DNA of 64,000 bases from JALGWN01 sp964598025 (GTDB lineage Bacteria > Arandabacterota > Arandabacteria > Arandabacterales > Arandabacteraceae): contig CAZRAU010000003.1 of NCBI GenBank assembly GCA_964598025.1, positions 1-64,000 of the forward strand. The letters run 5' to 3'. The translations under genes were made by a program, and so were the position numbers. Under the pieces are notes generated by a model, which did not search any database, was not told the DNA's origin, and saw nothing but the letters and a program-made list of their open reading frames with translations. Of this stretch, positions 19,436 to 28,470 are shown piece after piece (the stretch's first letter is position 1; each line of letters starts with the position of its first letter).

Positions 19436-21802
19436 CTACTCGGCCTTCCAGGTCCACTCCCGGATCTCCGGCATATCCTGTCCATGTCTGTTGATGTACG
19501 CCCTGTGATCGATCAGCTTATCGCGCACATGCTGCTTCAAGTAAGCGGCGGCATAGCCCAGCTTCGGCACCCTGTCTATTACATCGGCGACGAGATGAAA
19601 CCGATCCAGATCATTGCGGACCACCATATCGAAGGGCGTGGTGGTAGTGCCCTCCTCCTTGTAGCCTCTTGCGTGAATGTTCTTATGGTTGGTCCGCCGG
19701 TACGTGAGGCGGTGGATCAACCATGGGTAACCGTGATAGGCGAAGATGACGGGCCTGTCCGTCGTGAACAGCGTGTCGAATTCGGCGCTGGAGAGACCGT
19801 GCGGGTGTTCTTCCTTCGGCTGAAGCGTCATCAGGTCAACCACATTGATGACACGCACTTTCAGATCTGGTGCGTACTCAAGCAATATCTCCACTGCTGC
19901 AAGCGTCTCAAGCGTGGGCACATCACCCGCGCATGCCATCACAACGTCCGGCTCGCTTCCTCTGTCGCTACTCGCCCACTCCCAGATGCCTATGCCCGAC
20001 GAGCAGTGTTTGATGGCCGACTCCACGTCGAGCCATTGGGGCTGAGGCTGCTTGCCGGCGACGATCACATTGACGTAGTTGCGGCTCCTCAGGCAGTGAT
20101 CGGTTACGGAGAGCAAGGTATTTGCGTCAGGAGGAAAGTACACACGTACCACATCGGCCTTTTTGTTCACAACATGGTCAATGAACCCGGGATCCTGGTG
20201 GCTGAAACCATTGTGGTCCTGCCGCCAGACATGGGAAGTCAGGAGATAGTTGAGGCTGGCTATGGGACGCCGCCACGGTATGTCGCTCCGGGTGACTTTG
20301 AGCCATTTGGCATGCTGGTTGAACATCGAGTCCACAATGTGGATAAAGGCTTCGTAGCAGGAGAAGAGGCCGTGTCGCCCGGTCAGAAGATATCCCTCCA
20401 GCCAGCCCTGGCATGTATGCTCGCTCAGCACCTCCATGACCCTGCCGTCCGGGGAAAGGTGGTCATCGCCCGGGACGGTTTCCGCATTCCAGGCCCTGTC
20501 TGTGACCTCGAACAGAGCATCGAGGCGATTGGATGCCGTCTCGTCGGGTCCCATCACCCGGAAGTTCCGGCTTGTTGCGTTGAGTTTCATTACGTCGCGC
20601 AGAAAGCGGCCCATCACCCTGGTGGCCTCGGCCACACTTGCCCCGGGTTTGGTAACGTCGACCGCAAAGCTCCTGAAATCGGGCATCTTGAGATCTTTGA
20701 GCAGAAGACCTCCGTTGGCATGCGGATTCGCCCCCATACGACGGTCGCCTTTGGGGGCCAGTTCGGCGAGCTCCGGGATCAGAGCTCCGGTCTCATCAAA
20801 GAGGTCCTCACTCTCATAGCTCTTCATCCAGGTTTCCAGGATCTTGATGTGCTCGGGGTGGCCGGCCATGTCTCCCACGGGCACCTGGTGCGCCCGCCAT
20901 GTCCCTTCGATCTTCTTCCCGTCGACTTCCTTGGGGCCGGTCCAACCCTTGGGGGTACGCAGTACGATCATCGGCCATCTGGGGCGCGCGGTCATCTTCT
21001 TGGTGCGGGCTTCCTCCTGCATGGCCCTTATCTCCGCAATGACCGCATCCAACGTCTCCGCCATCAAAAGGTGCATAGGCTCGGGCTCCGACCCCTCGAC
21101 GAAATAGGGTCTGTAGCCATAGCCGGCGAACAAGCTCTCGATCTCCTCACGGCTGATCCTCGCCAGGACCGTGGGATTGGCGATCTTGTAACCGTTGAGG
21201 TGGAGAATAGGCAGGACGGCCCCGTCTCTCTCCGGGTTAAGAAACTTGTTCGAATGCCACGCGGTCGCAAGGGGCCCCGTTTCGGCCTCCCCGTCTCCTA
21301 CCACGCAGGCCGCAATGAGATCGGGATTGTCGAATACCGCCCCGAAGGCATGAGCCAGCGAATAGCCCAGTTCCCCACCTTCATTTATCGAGCCCGGCGT
21401 CTCAGGTGCCGCATGACTCGGAATCCCACCGGGAAAAGAGAACTGTCCGAAGAGTCTCTTCATACCATCCGCGTCTCGGGATATGTTGGGATAGAATTCG
21501 CTGTATGTCCCCTCCAGATAGGTGTTGGCAACAACTGCAGGGCCACCGTGTCCAGGGCCTGTTACGAAAATCATGTTGAGGTCATGCTCCTTGATCACAC
21601 GATTGAGATGGGCATAGATGAAGTTGAGCCCCGGAGTCGTGCCCCAGTGGCCGAGCAGCCGCGGTTTGATGTGCTCCAACGCTAGGGGTTGCTTGAGCAT
21701 GGGGTTGTCATAGAGATAGATCTGCCCGACCGACAGGTAATTCGCCGCGCGCCAGTAGGCATTCATGAGTTTTACTTGTTCTTTGGAAAGCGCTTTCGAC
21801 AT
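19436..21802 (-). CDS. xfp: Xylulose-5-phosphate/fructose-6-phosphate phosphoketolase
   Basis: 788 residues from ATG 21802 (MSKALSKEQ). ATG 21814, only 4 nt past the upstream gene, is an alternative. Family motifs are complete: the opening YWRAANYLSVGQIYL, the thiamine-diphosphate site GPGHGGP, SFPGGIPSH, the GDGEAETGP magnesium motif and the central AWHSNKF region. The length is normal for Xfp. The enzyme cleaves xylulose-5-P (and usually fructose-6-P) with phosphate to acetyl-phosphate plus glyceraldehyde-3-P (or erythrose-4-P), giving a carbon-saving route to acetyl units in the cytoplasm. No acetate kinase or phosphotransacetylase is present here. It lies tightly between a coiled-coil lipoprotein and a sensor kinase, a likely operon. 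Confidence 0.95.
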   Translation of the reverse strand: MSKALSKEQVKLMNAYWRAANYLSVGQIYLYDNPMLKQPLALEHIKPRLLGHWGTTPGLNFIYAHLNRVIKEHDLNMIFVTGPGHGGPAVVANTYLEGTYSEFYPNISRDADGMKRLFGQFSFPGGIPSHAAPETPGSINEGGELGYSLAHAFGAVFDNPDLIAACVVGDGEAETGPLATAWHSNKFLNPERDGAVLPILHLNGYKIANPTVLARISREEIESLFAGYGYRPYFVEGSEPEPMHLLMAETLDAVIAEIRAMQEEARTKKMTARPRWPMIVLRTPKGWTGPKEVDGKKIEGTWRAHQVPVGDMAGHPEHIKILETWMKSYESEDLFDETGALIPELAELAPKGDRRMGANPHANGGLLLKDLKMPDFRSFAVDVTKPGASVAEATRVMGRFLRDVMKLNATSRNFRVMGPDETASNRLDALFEVTDRAWNAETVPGDDHLSPDGRVMEVLSEHTCQGWLEGYLLTGRHGLFSCYEAFIHIVDSMFNQHAKWLKVTRSDIPWRRPIASLNYLLTSHVWRQDHNGFSHQDPGFIDHVVNKKADVVRVYFPPDANTLLSVTDHCLRSRNYVNVIVAGKQPQPQWLDVESAIKHCSSGIGIWEWASSDRGSEPDVVMACAGDVPTLETLAAVEILLEYAPDLKVRVINVVDLMTLQPKEEHPHGLSSAEFDTLFTTDRPVIFAYHGYPWLIHRLTYRRTNHKNIHARGYKEEGTTTTPFDMVVRNDLDRFHLVADVIDRVPKLGYAAAYLKQHVRDKLIDHRAYINRHGQDMPEIREWTWKAE

Positions 21803-21817
21803 GACCGCCCCCATGGG

Positions 21818-22267
21818 TTACTTCTCGTATTCCGACACGGCCTTCTCGTAGGCCTGCTTGAGGTCGTCCATCGCGGTGTCTGTTCCGGCCTTCAGGTGGG
21901 TCCAGGCATTCCCACTCGCGCTCTTTACTTCGGCAAGCCGCTCTCTTACGGATTCTTGCTGCTTCTCAAGCGCCTGGATTTTCTCCTCTAGCGAAGCCTT
22001 GGTGTCCTGACCTGCCAGCTGGGCCTGTTTCCTGAGCTCGTCGATCTTGTCCTGGTATTCCTTCAGTTGCTCCTCTATATCCGCCATATACTCGTCCTTA
22101 TGTTCCAGGGTGTAGGTCTTCGCCGCGTCGATGGATTCCTTTGCTTCCTGCTTGACCTGCTCCGAACTCACCTTCTGCTTGCTCGCGGCTTGGTCCTTTT
22201 CCCCGCAGCCGGCAGCGAACACTACCGTTAAGACCATCAACACCAGTGCAACGACCAAATACCGCAT
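21818..22267 (-). CDS. Coiled-coil lipoprotein
   Basis: 149 residues from ATG 22267, with an excellent AAGGAGG site. The signal peptide ends VVFAAGC, a lipobox, so Cys20 should be lipidated. The remainder is highly charged and almost wholly helical, with heptad-like spacing (SLEEKIQALEKQQESVRERLAEV) and no globular domain. This resembles small periplasmic stress or spacer lipoproteins, but I cannot assign a family. It is followed by phosphoketolase after 15 nt. Linkage of an envelope protein, a central-carbon enzyme and a sensor kinase hints at a shared stress regulon (inference). Confidence 0.8.
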   Translation of the reverse strand: MRYLVVALVLMVLTVVFAAGCGEKDQAASKQKVSSEQVKQEAKESIDAAKTYTLEHKDEYMADIEEQLKEYQDKIDELRKQAQLAGQDTKASLEEKIQALEKQQESVRERLAEVKSASGNAWTHLKAGTDTAMDDLKQAYEKAVSEYEK

Positions 22268-22639
22268 GACGCACCCTCCTTGTTAGGGACTATTCCTGTT
22301 AGGCCCATCCGTGTGCAAACACCGCTCCGAGATACCCTGATTCATCTCTCTTCGCGGGCCTTCCCCGAGCCCCTTCGGACATCTATAGATGCCTCCTTCT
22401 AAGCATACATGATTCCAATCTGCGGTACCAACATTCTCTCCCAAGCCGGAAGCCTCTCCGGCTGCCAAGTCAGCCCGGTCCTGCGCCTCATACGAAAACC
22501 CTCCGCCGCCTGAGGTGTGTCGAATGCGATCGCGTACGCTCCGAGCTCCCATATGATCGCCGGAGCTCCCACTCCCGGTTGTGCCAACACCGCGGGGTCA
22601 AACAAGGGTGATATGATCCCGGCCGCTGTGAGGAACCGC
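22268..22639. other. Intergenic stretch between the permease and lipoprotein genes
   Basis: It holds the 27-codon ORF 22299-22382. The GCCGGA...TCCGGC hairpin (22445-22462) would be a weak end for the permease transcript. A longer minus-strand frame (22399-22704) reads like protein but overlaps the permease and has no start after it, so it is not called as a gene. Confidence 0.35.
22299..22382 (-). CDS. Tiny ORF of 27 residues with a strong ribosome site
   Basis: ATG 22382 is preceded by AAGGAGG at a 9-nt gap. The product is MSEGARGRPAKRDESGYLG followed by AVFAHGWA. It is hydrophilic and basic at its N-terminus, with no recognised family. It sits between the APC permease and the coiled-coil lipoprotein, so it could be a leader peptide of the phosphoketolase block or a true small protein. 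It may equally be fortuitous. Confidence 0.3.
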   Translation of the reverse strand: MSEGARGRPAKRDESGYLGAVFAHGWA

Positions 22640-23926
22640 TCATTCGTCGCTCGACGGCCTGAGGATCCGCGAGGTGTATTGCCTGTAAAGCCATTCGGCC
22701 GCAAAAGCCACTCCGACTATGGCGCCGAGCACAACAAGAGTTAGCGGGGCCTTGCGAATGAAGTAGTACACGAGAGAGGCAAATGCCAGGATACAACCGG
22801 TAACCGATGCCCAAATCACAAGCGGCTTTGCGCCGGTCTGCCTGTAAAGCCTTAGATGGCCGATATTCACTGCCGCATAAATAAGAAGGAAGGAAGCGCT
22901 GCCAACCATGGCTATGCCTTCAATGGCCAGGGAGTTGGTCGCCAAGAGCACAAGTCCGCTTGTTATGATCAGGCCCTCTCCTCCCTGTCTCCATACTTTC
23001 CGATCGAATAAGCCGGGCAGTTGCCCTTCCTTTGCAATGATGTAACTGACATTGGCGCCGCCATAGAGGGTCGCGTTTATGGCCGATGCCGTCGAGAACA
23101 AGGCGGCAATCGCAATTATCTTGAATCCGACAAGGCCGAGGAATGGTTTGGCGGCCTGCGCCAGAGCGTAGTCCTTCGCATCCACGATGGCCGGGATAGG
23201 GAGGTTACCTATGACCGCAAGCGACACGGCCACGTAGATCATGATGACCATGAGAACACTCAGATAGAGTGCCCTGGGAAGGGTGACGCTTGGGTTCTCC
23301 ATGTCTGCTGCGGCATTTGTGATCAGGCCGAACCCTTCATACGCCAGAAACACGATCGCCGCCCCGAATACGATGCTTGTGGCATGAGGCCAGTGCGCGA
23401 TTGATAGCAACGGAGGCTTGATGAAGAAGAACCCGATTGAAGCGAATGCCACAAGGATGATCACCTTTATGGCCACTATCATGGTCTCCGATCTGCCAAC
23501 GGCCCCAGGCCCCAGGAAGTTCACCATGGTGAAGACGACTATTATCGATGTCGCGAAGACATTCACCCAGATGCCGCTTGCGTGTGCCGGCAGAAAAGTG
23601 GCTGCATAGCTACCGAATGCTTTCGCATAGAGTGACAGGGCGAATACATACCCGATCCAGAGAAGGATATTCACGCCCCCGCTGAGAACCCCACCACCGA
23701 GACCCCTTATGAGGAATTCAACCGGCCCGCCAGCCGACGGAAATGCGGCACCCAACTTCGCATAGGAGTAGGTGCTGAGCAGAGCGACCAGTCCCGCAAT
23801 CAGGAAAGAGAGGTAGACGGCATTGCCTGAAATTTGAGTGGCAACACCGAGGATCGAGAATATGCCTGCGCCGACCATCCCGCCTATGCCGATTGAGACC
23901 GCTGCCCCGAGGCCGATCTTTTTCAT
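22640..23926 (-). CDS. APC-superfamily amino acid/polyamine permease
   Basis: 428 residues with about 12 hydrophobic segments. TM1 has the family's substrate-binding glycine motif (GIGGMVGAGIFSILG), and TM6 contains the conserved FLAYEGFGLI stretch. The length fits the amino acid-polyamine-organocation family. It should import or exchange an amino acid or amine across the inner membrane in symport with an ion. The substrate cannot be read from the sequence. GGAG lies 7 nt before ATG 23926. The gene follows the TolC gene by 33 nt and is probably read from the efflux promoter, though the function may be independent of export. Confidence 0.88.
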   Translation of the reverse strand: MKKIGLGAAVSIGIGGMVGAGIFSILGVATQISGNAVYLSFLIAGLVALLSTYSYAKLGAAFPSAGGPVEFLIRGLGGGVLSGGVNILLWIGYVFALSLYAKAFGSYAATFLPAHASGIWVNVFATSIIVVFTMVNFLGPGAVGRSETMIVAIKVIILVAFASIGFFFIKPPLLSIAHWPHATSIVFGAAIVFLAYEGFGLITNAAADMENPSVTLPRALYLSVLMVIMIYVAVSLAVIGNLPIPAIVDAKDYALAQAAKPFLGLVGFKIIAIAALFSTASAINATLYGGANVSYIIAKEGQLPGLFDRKVWRQGGEGLIITSGLVLLATNSLAIEGIAMVGSASFLLIYAAVNIGHLRLYRQTGAKPLVIWASVTGCILAFASLVYYFIRKAPLTLVVLGAIVGVAFAAEWLYRQYTSRILRPSSDE

Positions 23927-23959
23927 TGTCTCACTCCACGCAAGAGAGAAATCCCTTCC

Positions 23960-25312
23960 CTAATCCGCCGGGGGCACGGCCAAGCCAACCGCTCCCGTGG
24001 CCATGTCCCACTCGAAGCGGGCCACCATGTAGTCATATATCGCCAGGTAGCGATTCAGCCTCGCTTCATCAAGGCCCAGACGGGCGTCTTTGAGCTCGAG
24101 CTGTGTGGCAAGGCCGCTTCTTGAAGTCGTCTCGGCTATGCGGAAAGCCTTTTCGGCGCTGCTCAGGGTCGCCTCGGCGGATGCTATTCGCTCGCGCGCC
24201 TCTTTCATCCAGAGGAAGATGTTTGCGAGCTCGTTGCTGATATCATCACGCGCCTTCTCGATACTGATCCTGGTCTTTTCCAGGTCTATGGCGGCTTTCC
24301 GCGTGCGTGCCCGCGTCGCCCCGCCCATGAAGACCGGAATGGAAAGGCTCAGCGAACCACTCCATATGGTGTTTTCCCGGTCCAGACTCCACTCATCCGA
24401 TTGCACGCTGTATGCCCCTGCCAGACTGCCGTGAAGCGTGGGATAGTAGGCGGCACGGTTGGCCTTCACGCCGGTCTCTCTAAGCTTCTCCTCCATGACA
24501 AGTGCGTTGTAATCGGGCCGACGCGCCAGTGAGGCCTCGACGTCCATGGTCTCTGCCATAGCGGGATACTCATCCAGTGAGAGCTCGAGGTTGACTTTCT
24601 CCTGCACGGGAATGCCCGCCATTGTCCTCACGTTGTTCATAACGAGCTCATAGTCCCGCCTGGCCTTCGACGTGTCCGGGATGGTGTTCTTCCAGCGCAC
24701 TTCTGCTTGCAGGAGCGCGAATTCCGAGACCAGCCCGTTCTCGAACTTGGATTTGAGGCCGGCATAGTTTTCGGCGGCATTATGCTCCGCCGCCACCCTG
24801 ACTTCCAGGACTTTCTCACACAGGACCGCCTGGTAGAAGATCTCTTTGGCTTGCGTGATGATGGCCTGGTAGCTTGCTTCGTACATGAAGTCTGTAATCT
24901 GCCGGTACTGCTTGGCCCCTCTGATGCCGTGTATCACAGCGGGGCTGAAAATCACTTGATCCAACACGGCGGCCGCGCTGAACTCATTGCGCCGGCTGAC
25001 CTTCAACTTGATATCGCCGCCCCCACCATCACCACCATCCTCGCCATCGCTTAGCACCCCGGGGGAGATAAACATGTAGGTGTCCGTGAAATTGCGGACG
25101 TATCCCCCCTCGACGAGGATAGTCGGAAGTGCACCCGCCATGGCTTCATGCTTCTGTGCATCCGCAATGGCCCGATCCCTGTCGGCAAGATGGAGGTCCC
25201 TGCTGTGCGCAACCACAAGGGACAGGTATGCGTCCAGGTCAAGGGACTCAGCCGAGTCGGCATGACAGAAGACCAGCAGTATGCCTGTAATGATCAACAC
25301 GGTTCTCTTCAT
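23960..25312 (-). CDS. TolC-family outer-membrane efflux protein
   Basis: 450 residues from ATG 25312 (GGAGG upstream). A signal peptide (MKRTVLIITGILLVFCHADS) precedes two internally repeated halves of long alpha-helices with beta-barrel strands, the TolC/OEP pattern (for example TQLELKDARLGLDEARLNRYLAIYDY cut near the second half). A Gly/Asp-rich loop (DGEDGGDGGGGD) near residue 90 is unusual and probably extracellular. The protein should form the trimeric outer-membrane channel for the RND pump encoded immediately upstream (53-nt gap). Confidence 0.9.
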   Translation of the reverse strand: MKRTVLIITGILLVFCHADSAESLDLDAYLSLVVAHSRDLHLADRDRAIADAQKHEAMAGALPTILVEGGYVRNFTDTYMFISPGVLSDGEDGGDGGGGDIKLKVSRRNEFSAAAVLDQVIFSPAVIHGIRGAKQYRQITDFMYEASYQAIITQAKEIFYQAVLCEKVLEVRVAAEHNAAENYAGLKSKFENGLVSEFALLQAEVRWKNTIPDTSKARRDYELVMNNVRTMAGIPVQEKVNLELSLDEYPAMAETMDVEASLARRPDYNALVMEEKLRETGVKANRAAYYPTLHGSLAGAYSVQSDEWSLDRENTIWSGSLSLSIPVFMGGATRARTRKAAIDLEKTRISIEKARDDISNELANIFLWMKEARERIASAEATLSSAEKAFRIAETTSRSGLATQLELKDARLGLDEARLNRYLAIYDYMVARFEWDMATGAVGLAVPPAD

Positions 25313-25365
25313 TCTCGAGCCTCCGGTACCAGCTGCAGCGCTGGGAAGTTGTGCATTCTTGTCGG

Positions 25366-28300
25366 TTAGTCTCCGGTCGCCTCAGCTTGCTTCCCGGCCC
25401 CCCTCGATGTCAGACAATACAGGGATGGAATCACAAACAGCGTGAGAATAGTCGATACGATAATCCCGCCGATACTTACGACGCCCATGGGTTGCCTGAT
25501 CTCTTTTCCCCACTCACCGACTCCGATTGCCATTGGGAGCATGCCCAGTATGATCGCGCTGGACGCCATAATGATGGGCTTGAGCTTGGTAGGACACGCC
25601 TCGAGCAGAGCTTCCTTGAGGTTCTTCCCCTCTTTGCGCACAAGCATGTTTGTATAGTCCAGCATGAGAATCGCGTTATTGACGACGATCCCCAACAGCA
25701 TCACAACCGCCATCATTGAAATCGCGCTCATCGGTATACCTGTGATCACGAGCGCGGCGAAGACGCCTATAAGCGCCAGGGGTACCGTTCCCAGGATAAG
25801 AAGCGGCTGGGTCAGGCTCTCCAGGATCGCGGCCAGCAACATGTACGTGAGGGCGAAGGCAAGCAGGAAGGTCCGCAACATGTCGATGGTAGTCTCCTGC
25901 ATCTGCTCGGCCATCCCTCCCCATTCGATCTTGTAGCCGGGCGGCATGCTCAGGTCCTTGAGGCGCCGGTCGATCTCGCCCGTAACGTCGCCCAGCGCAT
26001 ACCCTGGGGCGATACCGCCGCTGAATTCGACGAGCCTGTACTTGTCCATTCTGAGTATCCGGCTATAGCCCTCGGTGTAATCGAGGTCCGCAATCTGGGA
26101 AATCAGGTATGTGCCTTCCGGCCCCACCACCGGTATGTTCCCAACCTTACCCGGCGTATCGACCGATTGGTCCGTCATTGCGACCCGGATGTCGTATTCC
26201 TCGCCTTCATCCCGGTACGAAGTGGCCACCAGACCCTCGATAGCGCTCCTCAGGGCCGTGGCGACGTCATAGACGGTGAGCCCCGCGGCAGCCAGTTTCT
26301 CACGGTCCGGCACAAGCGTGATTTCGGGCTTCCCCGGCCGCGATGACGTATTGAGGTTGACGAGCCCATCCGCACCCTTGAGCCTCCGGAGCACGTCCTG
26401 CCGGTAAACCTCGAGCGTGTCAACGTCCTGGCCCATGAGATTGAATGTAACCGGCGCGCTTCCCCGGCCCCCGATGGAGGACAGGGCCGCAACACGGATT
26501 CGCGCATTGGGAATGTCGGAAAGCTCCCGTATGAGGATTCCCACCACTCCGTCGGTAGAGATGTGGCGCTCGCCGGCATCGACAAGCTTGATGTCCATGC
26601 GGCCCATGTTGGTTCCGATATCAAGGTCGGAGAGCTTCCCGACGGTTGTGATCAGGTGCATCACTTCCACGTGCTCCTTAACCCGATTCTCTATTTCCAG
26701 GAGCAGGCTCGCGGTCTCATCCAGACTCGCACCCAGTGGAAGCTCGACTTCCACGAGGATATCGCCCTCGTCCATCATCGGGACGAATTCGAAGCCGACC
26801 TTCGACACGAGCCCGAGACTCCCGATGAAGACGGCCACCGCCGCGACGACCAAGACTATGCTCCGCCTCTTCTTTTCAAGCAAGTACCCAAGTGCCGCGC
26901 GGTACTTCGTTTCAAGGCTACCAAAATAGCTTTCGAGCCTGGTTCCGATTCTGTTTTTCTTGTCGGCGTTCTGCTTCAGAATCAGTGATGCCATCATGGG
27001 AGTCAGCGTGAACGACATAAGAAGCGAGAACAGGGTGGCGAACACCACGGTAAGCGCGAACTCTCTGAAGAACATGCCGATCATGCTCGACATGAAGGCG
27101 ATCGGCAGGAAAACAACGATGTTGGTCATCGTCGAGGCAATCACGGCCACGGCGATCTCCGCGGTTCCTCTCGATGAAGATTCGATCCTGTCGTGGCCCA
27201 TCTGCTTGTGCCGGAAGATATTCTCCAGCACCACCACCGAGTTGGTGACCAGGATGCCCACCGCCGTCGAGAGCCCCATCAGCGTGAAAAGGTTCAGGGT
27301 GAAGCCGGCGATCTGTAAGAGAAAGAAAGTGGACACGATCGACATGGGCATCGCGAGCGCCACGATGACGGTCGACCTCGCGTCATGAAGGAAGAACAGA
27401 AGGACGAAGCCGGTCAGCACGATGCCCAGCAGGATATTGGTGAGGGTATCGTTAACGGAGCCCTCGATCACCCGCGAGGCATCGCCCACAATCAAAAGCC
27501 TGCTACCGGCCGGAAGTTCCCGCTCCATAGCCGGCAGCTCTTTTCTCACCTCTGCGGCTATGCGTGCCGTGTTTCCATCAGAGCTTCGCACCAGACTCAG
27601 GAGAACGACATTGTCCTTCCTCTCCTGAGCGACGTTGTCAAAAAAGGACGTGCGCATCCTGACTTCGGCTCCGGTATCGTATATGGCCGCGATGTCGGCC
27701 ACTCGCTTTGGTCCATAATCGGTGGGTACCTTGAGATCGCCGATCATGTCAAGGTCCGTAACCTCTCCCTTGAGGCGGACCGAGTACTCCTGGTCGCGTT
27801 GCGTGAAGTGCCCGCCGGGCATGTCTAGGTTTTGCGCTTCGAGAACTGCCGCCAGGCGAGCGAGTGAGATTGAGTTCTGGGCGACGATCCGGTTTTCGAG
27901 CTCCACCCTGATTTCCCGCTCTTCGCCGCCTGTGATATCCACCTTCGCCACGCCCTCGATCTGACTGAAGCGGTCCCGGAGCTTCTTGTCGGCGATGTCA
28001 TAGAGGTCCGTCGGGTCCATGTCCCCTGCCAGAACCACGTCGACGATAGGGATGGCGTTGATGTCGAACTTCTGGATTACAGGGCGCTCGCTGTCATCCG
28101 GCAGGAGGTTCACGGTGCCGTCGACTTTGTCTTTGACCTCCTGGCTGGCGATATCAATGTCCTTGTCAAGATCGAAGGTTATGGTGACGTAAGATATGCC
28201 CTCCATGGAATATGACACTATCTCCTTGATCTTGCTTATGGTGGAGACGGCGTCTTCTATCCTCTTGGACACCTGCGTTTCGATCTCCCGTGGGCCGGCG

Positions 28301-28458
28301 CCGGGGTAAACGGTCTGAACCGTAATCATCGGGAAGTCCGCGTCCGGCACAAGGTTGAGATTAAGGCCGAAATAGGCGAGGGCCCCGAACAACACGAAGA
28401 GCACCAGCACCATGCTGATCAGAATCGGTCTCTTGATTGATAGATCTGATAGGAACAT
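25366..28458 (-). CDS. RND efflux pump inner-membrane subunit (HAE-1/AcrB-like)
   Basis: 1,030 residues, the normal size for AcrB relatives, with TM1, two large periplasmic loops and twelve membrane segments in the RND arrangement. The opening SIKRPILISMVLVLFVLFG and the porter-domain sequence YPGAGPREIE are typical. It should form the trimeric pump with the adaptor (28471-29553) and TolC. Oddly, the TM4 proton-relay pair (Asp407-Asp408 in AcrB) aligns to Thr-Asn (GILVTNSVVVLENI), and the TM10 Lys940 aligns to Asn (VVNNAILMLDY). The energy coupling may therefore differ, although such variants may be normal for its subfamily. Drug specificity is unknown. Expression is expected to follow the TetR-controlled promoter at 30283-30311. 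Confidence 0.93.
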   Translation of the reverse strand: MFLSDLSIKRPILISMVLVLFVLFGALAYFGLNLNLVPDADFPMITVQTVYPGAGPREIETQVSKRIEDAVSTISKIKEIVSYSMEGISYVTITFDLDKDIDIASQEVKDKVDGTVNLLPDDSERPVIQKFDINAIPIVDVVLAGDMDPTDLYDIADKKLRDRFSQIEGVAKVDITGGEEREIRVELENRIVAQNSISLARLAAVLEAQNLDMPGGHFTQRDQEYSVRLKGEVTDLDMIGDLKVPTDYGPKRVADIAAIYDTGAEVRMRTSFFDNVAQERKDNVVLLSLVRSSDGNTARIAAEVRKELPAMERELPAGSRLLIVGDASRVIEGSVNDTLTNILLGIVLTGFVLLFFLHDARSTVIVALAMPMSIVSTFFLLQIAGFTLNLFTLMGLSTAVGILVTNSVVVLENIFRHKQMGHDRIESSSRGTAEIAVAVIASTMTNIVVFLPIAFMSSMIGMFFREFALTVVFATLFSLLMSFTLTPMMASLILKQNADKKNRIGTRLESYFGSLETKYRAALGYLLEKKRRSIVLVVAAVAVFIGSLGLVSKVGFEFVPMMDEGDILVEVELPLGASLDETASLLLEIENRVKEHVEVMHLITTVGKLSDLDIGTNMGRMDIKLVDAGERHISTDGVVGILIRELSDIPNARIRVAALSSIGGRGSAPVTFNLMGQDVDTLEVYRQDVLRRLKGADGLVNLNTSSRPGKPEITLVPDREKLAAAGLTVYDVATALRSAIEGLVATSYRDEGEEYDIRVAMTDQSVDTPGKVGNIPVVGPEGTYLISQIADLDYTEGYSRILRMDKYRLVEFSGGIAPGYALGDVTGEIDRRLKDLSMPPGYKIEWGGMAEQMQETTIDMLRTFLLAFALTYMLLAAILESLTQPLLILGTVPLALIGVFAALVITGIPMSAISMMAVVMLLGIVVNNAILMLDYTNMLVRKEGKNLKEALLEACPTKLKPIIMASSAIILGMLPMAIGVGEWGKEIRQPMGVVSIGGIIVSTILTLFVIPSLYCLTSRGAGKQAEATGD

Positions 28459-28470
28459 CGCTGGTTATCC

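Noticed and set aside
19433..21685. 750-codon plus-strand frame antisense to phosphoketolase
   Set aside because: It mirrors the codon pattern of a gene with full family motifs and has no ribosome site or domain.
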